A DNA stretch of 64,000 nucleotides from Hymenobacter qilianensis (GCF_014489555.1 NZ_CP060784.1:4056501-4120500); one strand, 5' to 3'. Positions 18,534 to 29,104 are shown, numbered from the stretch's first letter. Notes: generated from the letters alone by a model not told the origin. Program-made: numbers and translations.

Positions 18534-19090
18534 CTAATGCTCTGCCCCGAATCGGTGCGTAACCACCGTTGCTTCGCCTGTGGGGGCACTTTTACTTCGA
18601 ATAGATAATCATACTCACCATCCTCAACCGTGGTAATCTCCGATTTGGCCCCCAGCGCCGAAACCAAAGGCAGCAGCGTATTCGAGTGGCCCACAACCAG
18701 TACCGTTTTGCCCTTCTGCTCCTGCAGGATGCGCGCGGCCAGGTCGGCGGGCTTATCATAGACTTGGGGCGTACGCTGCAAGGCGGTAGCCAATGGAGCG
18801 GCCGTAGCACGGCTACGAACGGTATTCGTCACGTAGAGCGTCTCGATATTGCGGCTGCCCAGGGTGTCGCGCAGCGTGAGTGCCCGCTGCTCACCGGTAG
18901 GCGTCAGGGGCGGATCGGTGAGGGCCGGATCAGTTTCTTTTTCGGCGTGGCGCACTACATAAATCGTGGTTACGGCCGCGCCGGGGAGCTTTTCAGCAGT
19001 AGAACCAGATGCAGTTGGTCGCTCCGACGAGCAGCCGACGACCGCACTTAACAGCAAAGCCAAGGAGGGAATCAGGTGTAAAAAGCGCAT
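18534..19090 (-). CDS. SixA-like histidine phosphatase lipoprotein (3' frame break)
   Basis: About 185 residues after correction: lipoprotein signal (LLLSAVVGCSS, Cys20) and a histidine phosphatase domain with the RHAEKE motif (catalytic His) and the late VVGHSNT. As written the frame reads through into the M28 gene as a 655-residue chimera. Adding one G at 18582-18586 (five G now) restores the normal family C terminus (PPTGEATVVTHRFGAEH) and a TAG at 18534. The substrate is unknown; periplasmic location suggests a small phosphoester rather than a phospho-His protein. Confidence 0.85.
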
Positions 19091-19143
19091 AGAGAATGGA
19101 GGAAAGTGTGAGGCAATAACGCCGAGCTAAGCGCCAGGTTGCA

Positions 19144-20145
19144 TTATTTGAGCGCCATAATCTGCTTTAGCTCAGCCTCGGTCACGGTGAGCAGCCCTAC
19201 TTTGGGCAAACGAGCCGTGAGCGTGCGCCAGTCGGGCTCCTGCTTGAAAATGGGCTGAAGCAGCTTCAGAGCGGCAGGTACTTGCTTATTGTTGGCGAGC
19301 GTGATGGCATGCCAGTAGCGCATTTCTAGGTTCTCCGGAAACATCTTCTCAGCGGTTTGGTATTCGCGCATGGCGCCGGCCATGTCGTTTTTCTCTACGG
19401 CTAAGTCGCCGGCATTCATATGGTTATAGGCACGGTGCAGGCGCAGCAGGCGGTCCAGCTCTTTCAATGGGGCTGGGTTATCATCAACGCGCAAATCAAT
19501 TAGCCTATCCTCCCACGGAGCATTGGTAGCTTGGCCACGCACCACCAGCAGGGCCGCCGACTGCTTGCCCCGAATGTCACCACCTACGGCTTGAGCCGCA
19601 TTTAGCGCCGCCATCACGCGCTCAGCCAGGGGCAGATTAGCGCTTTGCTCAAATGCTTTGGCCATGGCCGGCCACACCTTCTCGCTGAGCATCATATTGG
19701 CCTGCACCGAAAACTCTTTGCCGGTGATATGGCCCGCGTAATCCACGCATTTCTCGCCGGTATGAGCGGCCACATTGCCTTTCGCATCCAGAATGGCTAC
19801 CTGGCGCACGGCCTTGCCTTCATCGGTGCTGAGCAGCTCGTCGAGGGTTTGCTGGGCAGTTTTGCCGCTTTTCATCAAAGCCAAGCCCCGCATTCCGAAG
19901 GACTTATTGGTAAACGACTGCGTAGCAACCACGCCTACCCCGGCCTCGCCCCAGCTTACCGACGTGCCCACCGAAAACCAGTGGCTTTGCACAGCCACGG
20001 CCATTTCGCCCGTTTTGGGGTCGCGGGCCACGATGGAAAACGTGTGGGCCAGCGGCTCGGTGGCCGAATATACCTGAGCGGAAGCGTTGGGCAACAGACT
20101 GAGCAGCATAGGCAGTACTAGTAAAACTGTGTGTCTGAGGAGCAT
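19144..20145 (-). CDS. Secreted DUF1028 protein with TPR-like tail
   Basis: A 333-residue protein with a signal peptide (LLLRHTVLLVLPMLLSLLPNASA). The DUF1028 domain (HTFSIVARDPKTGEMAVAVQS through GVGVVATQS) belongs to the Ntn-hydrolase-like fold, and a TPR-like helical tail starts at about residue 240 (HRAYNHMNAGDLAVEKNDMA). DUF1028 proteins are proposed hydrolases of unknown substrate. I chose the ATG at 20143-20145, which gives a clean signal peptide. Confidence 0.85.
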   Translation of the reverse strand: MLLRHTVLLVLPMLLSLLPNASAQVYSATEPLAHTFSIVARDPKTGEMAVAVQSHWFSVGTSVSWGEAGVGVVATQSFTNKSFGMRGLALMKSGKTAQQTLDELLSTDEGKAVRQVAILDAKGNVAAHTGEKCVDYAGHITGKEFSVQANMMLSEKVWPAMAKAFEQSANLPLAERVMAALNAAQAVGGDIRGKQSAALLVVRGQATNAPWEDRLIDLRVDDNPAPLKELDRLLRLHRAYNHMNAGDLAVEKNDMAGAMREYQTAEKMFPENLEMRYWHAITLANNKQVPAALKLLQPIFKQEPDWRTLTARLPKVGLLTVTEAELKQIMALK

Positions 20146-20263
20146 AAAAAAAGTAGTTTTGGATGGTTCGCGGTTCAAGATACAGCCGTTTCCGACTCAG
20201 GGTGTTTTCACGGGCACTTTGTTGTTAGCGCCCCTTCCCAATAACTGCCTTACTCTCTTCCCT

Positions 20264-21085
20264 TTGAGCATCGCCCCTGCCCCGCCCGTTATCCGCGTCC
20301 GCGACCTGAGTAAGCACTACCCCGGCCATGTGGCGGTGCAAAATGTGTCGTTTGAGCTGGCGCTGGGCGAAACCCTGGTGCTGCTGGGTCCGAGCGGGTG
20401 CGGCAAAACTACGTTGCTCAAAATGCTGAATCGCCTCATCGAGCCGACCTCCGGCACGGTGGAAATCAACGGTGTGGTGGTGGGCCGGCAGCAGCCGGAA
20501 GTATTGCGGCGCGGCATTGGCTACGTGATTCAGCAAGTGGGCCTGCTGCCGCACTACACCGTGGCCGAAAATGTGGGGGTGGTGCCGCGCCTGCTGGGAC
20601 ATGCGCCGACGGCAATTGCGGAGCGCACCAACGCCTTGCTCACGCGCCTGCATTTGCCCCCCAAGCGCTTTGCTCACCAGTATCCGCACCAGCTCAGCGG
20701 CGGGCAGCAGCAACGCGTGGGACTAGCCCGCGCCCTGGCCGCCGACCCGCCCATCATGCTCCTCGATGAACCCTTCGGCGCCCTCGACCCGGTGACGCGG
20801 GCCGGCATCCGGCGGAAGTTTCGGGAGCTGGAAGAATTGCGCACGAAAACGATGGTGCTGGTAACCCACGACGTGACCGAAGCCTTCGAGCTGGCCGACC
20901 GTATTGCCCTGCTCAACGGAGGGCAAATTCAGCAATTAGGCACGCCGCACGAACTGCTGTTTCGGCCGGCCAATGACTTCGTCCGCGACTTCTTCGCCGC
21001 CGAGCGGCTAGCTCTACAACTGCACACGTTGCGCCTCCGTGAGCTACTCCCATTTTTGCCCCCAGCACTTTATCGGCTTCATTAG
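20264..21085 (+). CDS. Osmoprotectant-type ABC importer ATPase (OpuCA/ProV-like)
   Basis: A 273-residue ABC ATPase that would power uptake of glycine betaine, choline or carnitine. It has Walker A (GPSGCGKTT), Q-loop (QQVGLLPHYTV), signature (LSGGQQQR), Walker B (PIMLLDEPFGALD) and H-loop (VLVTHD). The signature is immediately followed by ALAADPP, as in ProV/OpuCA. No CBS domains follow, unlike B. subtilis OpuCA. The TTG at 20264 gives LSIAPAPPVIRV; no ATG fits. The permease-binding protein fusion follows 255 bases later, in the same direction. Confidence 0.88.
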   Translation: MSIAPAPPVIRVRDLSKHYPGHVAVQNVSFELALGETLVLLGPSGCGKTTLLKMLNRLIEPTSGTVEINGVVVGRQQPEVLRRGIGYVIQQVGLLPHYTVAENVGVVPRLLGHAPTAIAERTNALLTRLHLPPKRFAHQYPHQLSGGQQQRVGLARALAADPPIMLLDEPFGALDPVTRAGIRRKFRELEELRTKTMVLVTHDVTEAFELADRIALLNGGQIQQLGTPHELLFRPANDFVRDFFAAERLALQLHTLRLRELLPFLPPALYRLH

Positions 21086-21340
21086 ACAAGCTAAACTCAC
21101 ATGAAACAACTAGCTCATTATCAATTGTTAAAACCATATCACTTAATCATACAGTTCAAGATACATTCGAGATACTGACAGAGCCGCTAGCAGCTGCTGC
21201 ACCTACCGATCAGCAGCCAGCAAATGACTCCATACGCCACGTTATCATCACCGAATCGGATGAAAATGCCCCCAGCGCCGGGTCACTTTGCCGGAGCTAA
21301 TGGCCGCTTTTGCCCAAGCCATTCACCAAGCCGAAACCGC

Positions 21341-22905
21341 ATGGAAGTCCTGACTGAACTGCTGGCTTTCTGGCAAAATCAGGCCGGGAAGCTCGGCCAT
21401 CAAACCCTGCAACACATCGGCCTGACGGCAGCTTCCCTCCTGCTGGCGGTGCTGGTGGGCGTGCCGCTGGGGCTGCTGCTCACGCGTCGGCCGCGGCTTG
21501 CGCCTGCCGTGCTGGGTTTCACCGGCATACTTCAAACTATCCCCAGCATTGCCCTGCTCGGCTTCCTGATTCCGGTGCTGGGCATCGGGCCGCAGCCGGC
21601 CATTTTTGCGTTGTTTCTGTACTCTTTATTACCCATTGTGCGCAACACGTTGGCGGGTGTACAGGGCGTGAGTCCGGCCGTAGTGGAGGCGGCTCGGGGC
21701 TTAGGTCTTACCGATGGGCAGGTGCTGCGCCGGGTCGAATTGCCGCTGGCTTTGCCGGTGCTGTTTGCGGGCATTCGGACGGCTACTGTCATCAATGTGG
21801 GCGTGGCTACGCTAGCCGCTTACATTGCGGCGGGTGGCTTAGGCGAGTTCATTTTCGGCGGAATTGCCTTAAATAATCCGGCTATGATTCTGGCTGGCGC
21901 CATCCCGGCCGCTGCGCTGGCCCTGGCCTTCGATGCGGCACTGGCCAGGCTCCAACGCCTCAGCGCCCGCCGCCTCACACGCGTGGGGGGCTTTTTGCTA
22001 GTGCTGTTGCCTTTGCTGGCGGGCTTGTATCTGCTGCCCCGCGCCACGGGCAAGCTGCTGGCCGGCTTCAGCCCTGAGTTTGTGGGCCGGGCCGATGGGC
22101 TGCCGGGTCTGCAAACGAAATATGGGCTGCGGCCCCTGCCCAGCGTGATTCTGTCGCCCGCCTTGGTCTACGAAGCCGCCCGCCACCGCGACGTGGATGT
22201 AATTGACGGGTACTCCACCGACGGCCGCATCAAGGCGTATGATTTGCGCGTGCTGCGCGACGACCGGGGGCTTTTCCGCCCTACTTTGCCGCGCCCGTGG
22301 TGCGCCAGGCGGTGCTGGCGGCCCACCCCGAGCTGCGCCCGGTGCTGGAAAAGCTCGCCGGCCGCATCAACGACTCGGTGATGACGGAGCTGAACTACCG
22401 CGTAGACTACCGCCACGAAACGCCCCGCGCCGTGGCCCACGACTTTCTGCGCCGCCTGGGCCTGTGGCGCGCACCGCAACCTGCTACTGGTGGAACTATT
22501 ACGCTGGGCTCCAAGATTTTCGCCGAGCAGTATATTCTGGCCGAGCTGTACGCGGCCCTCATTCGGGGCTACACCAACCTGGATGTCGTCACCAAAACCG
22601 GCCTGGGCGGCACCAGCATTTGCTTCGAGGCCCTGCGCTCCGGCGACATCGATCTGTATCCGGAGTACACGGGTACGGGCCTGCTGGTGCTGCTCCAGCC
22701 TCCTCCCGCCACCGTCGATTCGCTGGGGGGCAATCCGCGCGCGGTGTTCGACTACGTGCAAGCGCGTTTTCGGCAGCGCTACGGTCTGGAATGGCTAAGC
22801 CCTTTGGGCTTCAACAATACCTATGCCCTGCTCATGCGCCAGCAGCAGGCCGAACAGCTGCAAATAGCCTCCGTATCGGAGCTGGGAGCTTATCTGCGCA
22901 GATAA
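21341..22905 (+). CDS. Osmoprotectant ABC permease fused to substrate-binding domain (frame broken once)
   Basis: About 521 residues after correction. The N-terminal 210 residues form a ProW/OpuCB-type permease with the EAA-like loop (VVEAARGLGLTDGQVLRRVELP). After one more membrane segment come two lobes of an OpuAC-type binding domain, GSKIFAEQYILAELYAALI being its start motif at about residue 390; an earlier partial lobe lies near LVYEAARHRDVDVIDGYSTD. The frame breaks at 22266-22275 (CGGGGGCTTTTCC, one base short), after which FAAPVVRQAVLAAHP continues. A fused permease-receptor is known for this family in other bacteria. Start ATG at 21341. Confidence 0.87.
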
Positions 22906-22923
22906 TTCAAACTACGAAATAAA

Positions 22924-22954
22924 TGCCCCCAGAGCAATTATTGAGGGCTTTTTG
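22924..22954 (+). terminator. Weak terminator
   Basis: ATGCCCCC and GAGGGCTTTTTG arms follow the ABC importer fusion. The stem is only four or five pairs, looser than the other copies of this terminator type. Confidence 0.5.
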
Positions 22955-23266
22955 ACTCTTAGAAGCCGTGGAAATTCGTTCGGGCAACCAACGATTCACT
23001 CAATCAGGTCCGCAAGAATTCCGAGTCCGGAACGGGCTCCATCCCATTGACTATGCTCAACAGACAGGCTTCAGCTATTATCAGATCAATAACCTGTCAA
23101 TCAGATCGATACAAACAACTACCGTCTGCATTTTTGTCCTAAAGAATTAACCCAGAATTAAATCGTGGCGGAATCTCAGATAAAGCAATCCGGTAGAGCT
23201 GGCAAACCGTAGCTAACCTTAATCAAATACTAGTCTTTCATCCTTTTATACCAAAGTCCCACGGAA
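22955..23266. other. Gene-free stretch before DUF4394 lipoprotein
   Basis: About 310 bases without a convincing ORF, repeat or RNA gene. It presumably carries the promoter of the next lipoprotein gene, but I could not identify a clear TAnnTTTG box. Confidence 0.5.
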
Positions 23267-24853
23267 ATGAGAAAACCGTCTTACCTCGTCAAGTTTAGTG
23301 CGTTTGCCCTTGCTTTAGCCTCGCTTACCAGCTGCGAGGATGTGCTGGAGCAGTACTTCCCCAAGAATGGCAATGGCGACGACAATCCCGTTCCCAGTCA
23401 GGATATCCCTTTTTATGCCTTATCGGGTGGGGTGAAGCTTGATCTGTTTTCCACCAAGAACCCTGCTCGCAGCTCTGCCTCAACCTCGATTACGGGTTTG
23501 CAAGCCGGCGAAAAACTGCTGGGTATTGACTTCCGCCCCGCCACGGGCCAGCTATATGGCATCGGCAGCACCAGTCGTCTGTACGTCATCAACCTCGCCA
23601 CCGGCGCGGCCCGTGCTATCGGCAGCGGCCCTATTACGCCCGCCTTGGAAGGCGATATGGTGGCCTTCGACTTCAACCCGACCGTTGACCGCATTCGTGT
23701 GGTGACCAGCACGGGCCAAAACCTGCGCCTCAATCCCGAAACCGCAGCCGGCACTATCGTCGATGGCGGCATTAATGGGGTACCCGGCGCTGGCATCACC
23801 GGCGCAGCTTACACGAACAGCGTAGCCGGTGCCAGCGCCACCGTGCTCTACGACCTCGACCCAGCCACGAATACGCTGTATCGGCAGGACCCGCCCAACA
23901 ACGGTACGCTGGTAGCCGTCGGCGACCTGAAGCTCGATATCAGCGGCAACGGGGGCTTCGATATTGATGCTAAAACAGGCACGGCCCTGGCCCTGTATGA
24001 TGTGAATGGCAAGCCCACCCTTTTCACGGTTGACCTAGCCACCGGCAGCACAAAAACGCTGGTAAAGTACGACAACACCGCAGCTTACACAGGCCTCGCC
24101 ATTCCAACCCGGCCAGTAGCCTATGCGTTGAATCTGGCACGGGGCATAAGAGGGGGAACACTGAACGACCTGTTTATATTCGACCCTACCAATCCGTCAA
24201 CTGCTGTAACGAAGAGCGTTACAGGCCTGAAGGAAGACGAGGGAATTACTGGCATGGATTTCCGACCAGCCACGGGCCAGCTTTATGCCCTAACCAACAC
24301 CAGCGAGCTTTACATTCTTAACCTCGCCACGGCTGCGGCCACGAAGGTAGCTACCCTCAGTATTCCTCTAGAAAGCGGGCCCGTAGGCGTATCAAATGGA
24401 ATTGGGTTTGACTTTAACCCCGTCGCTGACCGCATTCGCATTGTGAGCGAGTCGGGCCAGAACCTGCGGGTAAACCCCACGGACGGTGTGACTATCGCGG
24501 ATGGCCGTATCAATCCGGGTACGCCTAGAATTCTGGCGGCGGGCTATGATAATAGCTTCGCGGGGGCGACGGCGACGAATTTATACGTTCTTGATGGCAA
24601 TGGTAAACTATATCGGCAGAGCCCGCCCAATGACGGCACCTTAGTGGAAGTAGGCAACACTGGCATTGCCAACGTAGCAAACTTTGATATTGGCGGTAGC
24701 ACCAACACAGGTTATCTGTTCACGGGTAATGGTGGTGGCTCACCTACCCGAGTCTCTACCATCAATGTAACGACGGGAGCGCTTACCTCGTCCACCGAGA
24801 GCTTTAACGCGGGCGGAAATCCCACGGCATTTGCTGTTGGCTTAGGTTTCTAA
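23267..24853 (+). CDS. DUF4394 lipoprotein, paralogue A
   Basis: A 528-residue lipoprotein (ALASLTSC, Cys about 24) that opens with CEDVLEQYFPK, shared with two further paralogues downstream. Two DUF4394 domains follow, at about residues 45-290 and 290-528. Each is recognisable from FRPATGQLY, FDFNPTVDRIRVV and GQNLRLNPET. The repeats resemble beta-propeller blades and are likely exposed at the cell surface. Function is unknown. The gene is followed by its own terminator. Confidence 0.9.
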   Translation: MRKPSYLVKFSAFALALASLTSCEDVLEQYFPKNGNGDDNPVPSQDIPFYALSGGVKLDLFSTKNPARSSASTSITGLQAGEKLLGIDFRPATGQLYGIGSTSRLYVINLATGAARAIGSGPITPALEGDMVAFDFNPTVDRIRVVTSTGQNLRLNPETAAGTIVDGGINGVPGAGITGAAYTNSVAGASATVLYDLDPATNTLYRQDPPNNGTLVAVGDLKLDISGNGGFDIDAKTGTALALYDVNGKPTLFTVDLATGSTKTLVKYDNTAAYTGLAIPTRPVAYALNLARGIRGGTLNDLFIFDPTNPSTAVTKSVTGLKEDEGITGMDFRPATGQLYALTNTSELYILNLATAAATKVATLSIPLESGPVGVSNGIGFDFNPVADRIRIVSESGQNLRVNPTDGVTIADGRINPGTPRILAAGYDNSFAGATATNLYVLDGNGKLYRQSPPNDGTLVEVGNTGIANVANFDIGGSTNTGYLFTGNGGGSPTRVSTINVTTGALTSSTESFNAGGNPTAFAVGLGF

Positions 24854-24871
24854 GGCTTATTAACTTGTTGC

Positions 24872-24909
24872 AAAAAAGCCCACCAGACAACCTCTGGGGG
24901 GCTTTTTTG
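24872..24909. terminator. Rho-independent terminator
   Basis: CAAAAAAGCCCACCAG and CTGGGGGGCTTTTTTG arms after paralogue A; one mispair in the stem. Confidence 0.88.
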
Positions 24910-25081
24910 CAGTAAGTAAATATGTTAGTAATAAGCAAGGCTACTGGCAGAAGTTCAACAGGCTGCACTATGCGCCTCGTTGAAAAACTGGAAATCAAAT
25001 CAGCTTGCAGTAGTCATTATTGACGCAAAATTTTATATTTAATCATATATTTTATTAGTTAAATCTAAAACTCCTGTTTCT

Positions 25082-26766
25082 ATGTTTAAATCCTCTTTCC
25101 TCGCCAAGTGGGGCGTGGCTGCTTTGCTCCTGGCCTCGCTCACGAGCTGCGAAGACATCCTGGAGCAGTATTTCCCGAAGCCCAACCCCACGCCCCCCAC
25201 CTTTCCATCGCTAGGAATAGATATTCCGTTCTATGCTTTGTCCGGCGGCACGCGGCTCGATGCCTATTCCACGAAAGATGCCGCAACGCGTACGGGCTCC
25301 GTGGCCATTACCGGCCTGCAAGGCGGGGAGCGGATTTTAGCTATCGACTTCCGGCCCGCTACGGGCCAGCTCTACGGGGTGAGCAGCGCCAGCCGCCTCT
25401 ACGTGATTAACCAGAACACGGGGGTCGCTCGAACGGTTGGCACCGGTGCCTTCACGCCCGCGCTGGGGGCAATTTGGTGGCCTTCGACTTCAACCCCACC
25501 GTGGACCGGATTCGCCTCGTCACTTCCACCGGCCAAAACCTGCGTCTGCACCCCGAAACAGGCACGGTGGCCGCCACCGATGGTGCTATCAATGGGGCGG
25601 CAGGCGCAATGATTACCGGGGCCGCCTACACCAATAACGTCGCGGGGGCTGAGACTACCGCCCTGTACGCCATCAATCCGCAGAGCCAGCAGCTCTACCT
25701 CGTTAATCCACCCAACGACGGCACCGTTACGCCCGTGGGCGCTCTGAATCTGAACGTTGCCGGTGACGGCGGCTTTGATATTGACGCCAAAACCGGAACC
25801 GCCCTGGGCTTGTATTCCGTGCAAGGCAAGCCTACGCTTTTTACTGTCAACTTAGCGACGGGAGCTGCTCGCTCCTTGGCTCAGTACGCGGCCAGCCTGA
25901 ACTACAGCGGCCTTGCCATTCCTACCCGGCCCGTAGCCTATGCGGTTGGTAGCATTACCATTGGGGGCCGATCAACGTCGAACGTGCTACATATTTTCGA
26001 CCCAACGGATACGTCCGATCCGGCGGCTCGGGTAACCAAATCCTTTTTGGGACTGGCTCGCAATGAGGCTGTTCTGGGCATGGACTTCCGACCAGCCACG
26101 GGACAGCTCTACGCGCTAGTATTAGGCAACGGTGGCCCCTTCGTAGACGGCAGCGACTTTCCGGCCAGCACCCGACTATATACGATCAATTCGGCTACGG
26201 CCGAGGCGACCCGCGTGGCCGATATAAGCATCCCTCTGGATTTTGGGGTCTTCGGGCTCACGCATGCGTTTGATTTTAATCCTGTTACAGATGAAATCCG
26301 CATTGTGAGCCCTACGGGTCAAAACCTTCGGGTAAATCCCACAACCGGCGCCGCTACTGTTGAAAGCCTCATCAATCTGGCCTCCACAACGGTTCGGGCA
26401 ATAGCCTACACAAATAGCCTCGTGCCGGCCCCGAGCACCAGCCTGTATGCCTTAGGCTCAGAAACAAGCACCACAGCCCGAAAGCTGTATCTGCTTAATC
26501 CGCCGAATTCAGGCACCTTATCAGAAGTTGGCACCCTGGACGTAAGCGGATTCCCCATCGCATTCCCTACGGCGACAGTTCAGATGGTGACCTTTGATAT
26601 CGCGGGCACCACCAATACCGCCTACGGCATCGCTTCTCTGGGCACTACCACGGACTATGGAATTGCAAGAATCAACCTTGCAACCGGTAGCACCACATTG
26701 GCTCGCCAGCTGACTGTCAATGGTGGCCCCAGTATCACTGCCTTAGCGGTGGGGTTAGGATTTTAA
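25082..26766 (+). CDS. DUF4394 lipoprotein, paralogue B (frame broken once)
   Basis: About 561 residues after correction, with the same layout as paralogue A: lipoprotein signal (LASLTSCEDILEQYFPKPNP) and two DUF4394 domains. As written the frame ends early at 25612 because five G stand at 25465-25469 where GCGCTGGGGGGCAATTTG, with six, gives ALGGNLVAFDF, exactly the sequence expected from the paralogues. The second half (from 25474) reads on without further breaks. A preceding AT-rich region (25020-25080) may hold the promoter. Confidence 0.88.
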
Positions 26767-26800
26767 CCTCCCCACTTTACCCTCCTAAATCGAAGCAGAA

Positions 26801-26840
26801 GCAAAAAAGCCCCCTAGAAATGTTCTGGGGGCTTTTTTGC
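26801..26840. terminator. Bidirectional rho-independent terminator
   Basis: GCAAAAAAGCCCCC pairs with GGGGGCTTTTTTGC around a 12-base loop, between the convergent paralogue B and surE. Confidence 0.93.
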
Positions 26841-26855
26841 AAATATTCTTTAACC

Positions 26856-27719
26856 TTACGGATTCACTACGCCATAATCTTCCGACTCCACGGGGTGAGC
26901 GGCCGGAATACTGGTGGGCGCGGGTTGGCCGGGCAATTGCATTTCCCAGCCCTGCCGCATCTGCGTGAGGCCGGCGCGGGCGGTGAGGTCGAACTGGCAG
27001 GGCACGATGGACACGAAGTTGTGCGCCAGCGCCCACTCGTCGGTTTCGTCGCCCTCATCGAGGTTCACGAAGCTGCCGATCAGCCAGTAGTACGGGCGCT
27101 GGTGCGGGTCGTGGCGCAGATCGAACTCTTCCTGCCACTTCGCGCGCGCCTGACGGCACAAGCGGGCCCCCAGAATAGGCGTATCTGACTTTTTAGGAAT
27201 ATTCACGTTCAGGGCCGTGCCGGCCGGAATGCCATGCTCCAGCGCCTGACGCGTGACGTGCTCCACCCATTCTTCAGTGTGCGAAAAGTCGGCGGAGTGG
27301 CCGTAGTCGCACAGGGAAAAGCCGATGGCGGGCAGCCCTTCAATGGCCGCCTCAATAGCCGCCGACATGGTGCCCGAGTACAGCACGTTTACCGAGGAGT
27401 TGGAGCCGTGGTTGATGCCCGACACCACCAAATCAGGCTGACGGTCTTTGAGCACATGATGCTTGGCCAGCTTCACGCAATCGGCGGGCGTACCAGAGCA
27501 CTCGTAGGCTTCAATGCCCTCGAAAATGGTGCTGGCATCGAGCCGTAGCGGGTGGCCGATGGTAATGGCATGGCCCATGCCCGACTGGGGCGAGTTGGGA
27601 GCCACCACCACCACTTCGCCGATGCGGCGCATGACGCGCACGAGCGTAGCGATGCCGGGGGCCGTAATGCCATCGTCGTTGGAAATCAGAATCAGGGGTT
27701 TGGAAGGTATAGCAGCCAC
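26856..27719 (-). CDS. surE: 5'/3'-nucleotidase SurE
   Basis: A 287-residue phosphatase that dephosphorylates nucleoside monophosphates. The metal-binding motif SNDDG (Asp15-Asp16) is near the N terminus, and APNSPQSGMGHAIT and VSGINHGSN complete the site. Length is slightly longer than the E. coli protein (253), with an acidic C-terminal extension (VESEDYGVVNP). It interrupts the run of DUF4394 genes and lies on the opposite strand, divergent from the next lipoprotein. Confidence 0.96.
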   Translation of the reverse strand: MAAIPSKPLILISNDDGITAPGIATLVRVMRRIGEVVVVAPNSPQSGMGHAITIGHPLRLDASTIFEGIEAYECSGTPADCVKLAKHHVLKDRQPDLVVSGINHGSNSSVNVLYSGTMSAAIEAAIEGLPAIGFSLCDYGHSADFSHTEEWVEHVTRQALEHGIPAGTALNVNIPKKSDTPILGARLCRQARAKWQEEFDLRHDPHQRPYYWLIGSFVNLDEGDETDEWALAHNFVSIVPCQFDLTARAGLTQMRQGWEMQLPGQPAPTSIPAAHPVESEDYGVVNP

Positions 27720-27850
27720 AGGAAACAGAATTTAAAGTGAGTAACCGAGCCGCAAAGGTAGGCAAGCCCGGCGGCATACGCCCCGGAAGCCATTCTCCGA
27801 CTGCTTTTAAGTCAACGACGAGCGCACCGCTACCGTATGGCATCGGTACT

Positions 27851-28552
27851 ATGTTCAACTTCTCTGCTTCTGCCCGGGCCGCAGCATTGCTACTGGCCCT
27901 GACTGCCGTTAGCGCCTGCGACTCCTCCCCGACTCAAACCTCCGTGGCTTCGGGTGGCGAACAGCCATTTCAATCTTCGCCCCCACCTACAGCATCTGCC
28001 CCATCGGCTTCGTCGCCACCGCCACCGGGCACCCCCGAGAAACCCGTATCGGCGACCAACCCCACTACCCCCGACTCTCTGCATTTGATCAGCTCCGACC
28101 GCGTCGGGCGCCTGCGCCTTAATACCAGCGAGCAGGCTGTTCTGCGCCTGATTCCGGCCAGCCGCCGCCGCAAGTCCACGCGTACCGTCGAGGGCATTAC
28201 GTACCCCGTGTATGAGGTAACCGATGCGCAGCAGCTCACCGCGCCGCCCATCATGCTGGAAATGGCTGGCGATGAGCAGGATGGCTTCCGTATCTGGCGC
28301 ATCCGCGTGACCGACCCGCAGTACCGCACCGCCGATGGCATTGGCGTAGGCTCGCCCTACGGTGCCGCCCGCCAGCAGTACGGCATCACCACCATCGAGA
28401 AAACCGATGCGGGCCTGGTAGCCGTATCCGACGCGGTAAATATGTCATGGGTTCTGGATGAGCAATCTCTGCCCGCCAAGGGCTCTGGGCAGTTGAGCCC
28501 TACTGACGTGCCTACGGCCACGCGCATTATCGGGGTATTGGTGTCGAGGTAG
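27851..28552 (+). CDS. Hypothetical lipoprotein with Ser/Pro-rich linker
   Basis: A 233-residue protein starting at ATG 27851, with a lipoprotein signal (LLALTAVSACDSSPTQ). A Ser/Pro/Thr-rich linker (about residues 30-75) precedes a folded part (RVGRLRLNTSEQAVLRLIP, VGSPYGAARQQYGI) that looks like an alpha/beta domain without a recognised family. It is divergent from surE and followed by the DoxX gene. Confidence 0.75.
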   Translation: MFNFSASARAAALLLALTAVSACDSSPTQTSVASGGEQPFQSSPPPTASAPSASSPPPPGTPEKPVSATNPTTPDSLHLISSDRVGRLRLNTSEQAVLRLIPASRRRKSTRTVEGITYPVYEVTDAQQLTAPPIMLEMAGDEQDGFRIWRIRVTDPQYRTADGIGVGSPYGAARQQYGITTIEKTDAGLVAVSDAVNMSWVLDEQSLPAKGSGQLSPTDVPTATRIIGVLVSR

Positions 28553-28666
28553 GGCGGGAAGAGTGCAATTGCATTACGCTATATTTCCTGTACTTTGGCA
28601 ATGTCGAGCTACCTAAGGGTTTAGCAGCCCACAACCACTCACGGTTCTATCATCTATCTATTGCCT

Positions 28667-29104
28667 ATGCTTCTGTTCGAAAACACCTATCGTACGCGTG
28701 ATTTTGGGTTGTTGATACTGCGCGTGGGTCTGGGTATGATGTTCACCATTCATGGCTATCCGAAGCTGATGGGTGGTCAGGCCGCCTGGACCGAAGTAGG
28801 TAGCGTGATGAAGCTGGTCGGTCTTGATTTTGCTCCTACTGCCTGGGGCCTGCTGGCCGCCGTAGCGGAGGCTGTTGGGGGGCAATTATTAGCCGTAGGA
28901 CTGTTCTTTCGAATCACGTGCGTGGCCTTGCTCATCACCATGATTATGGCCGCCATTATGCACATAAGCAAAGGCGATGGTTTTGGCGGCTATTCCCACG
29001 CAGTTGAGTCGGCATTCGTGTTTTTAGGGCTGCTGTTCATCGGGCCCGGCCGGTATAGCCTCGATAAACTGCTGTTTCCGGGTCCGCGCCGGCTGTATCA
29101 ATAA
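28667..29104 (+). CDS. DoxX family membrane protein
   Basis: A 145-residue integral membrane protein with four hydrophobic segments. DoxX features are visible: LLILRVGLGMMFTIHGYPKL at the N terminus and AAVAEAVGGQLLAVGLFFR in the second helix. DoxX proteins are linked to quinone or sulfur redox chemistry in other bacteria. The ATG at 28667 was preferred over the TTG six bases before it. A very strong terminator follows. Confidence 0.88.
   Translation: MLLFENTYRTRDFGLLILRVGLGMMFTIHGYPKLMGGQAAWTEVGSVMKLVGLDFAPTAWGLLAAVAEAVGGQLLAVGLFFRITCVALLITMIMAAIMHISKGDGFGGYSHAVESAFVFLGLLFIGPGRYSLDKLLFPGPRRLYQ

Noticed and set aside
17123..19090. A 655-residue phosphatase-M28 peptidase fusion protein
   Set aside because: The joint contains a terminator-like hairpin and a second signal peptide, and one added G separates the genes with family-typical ends.
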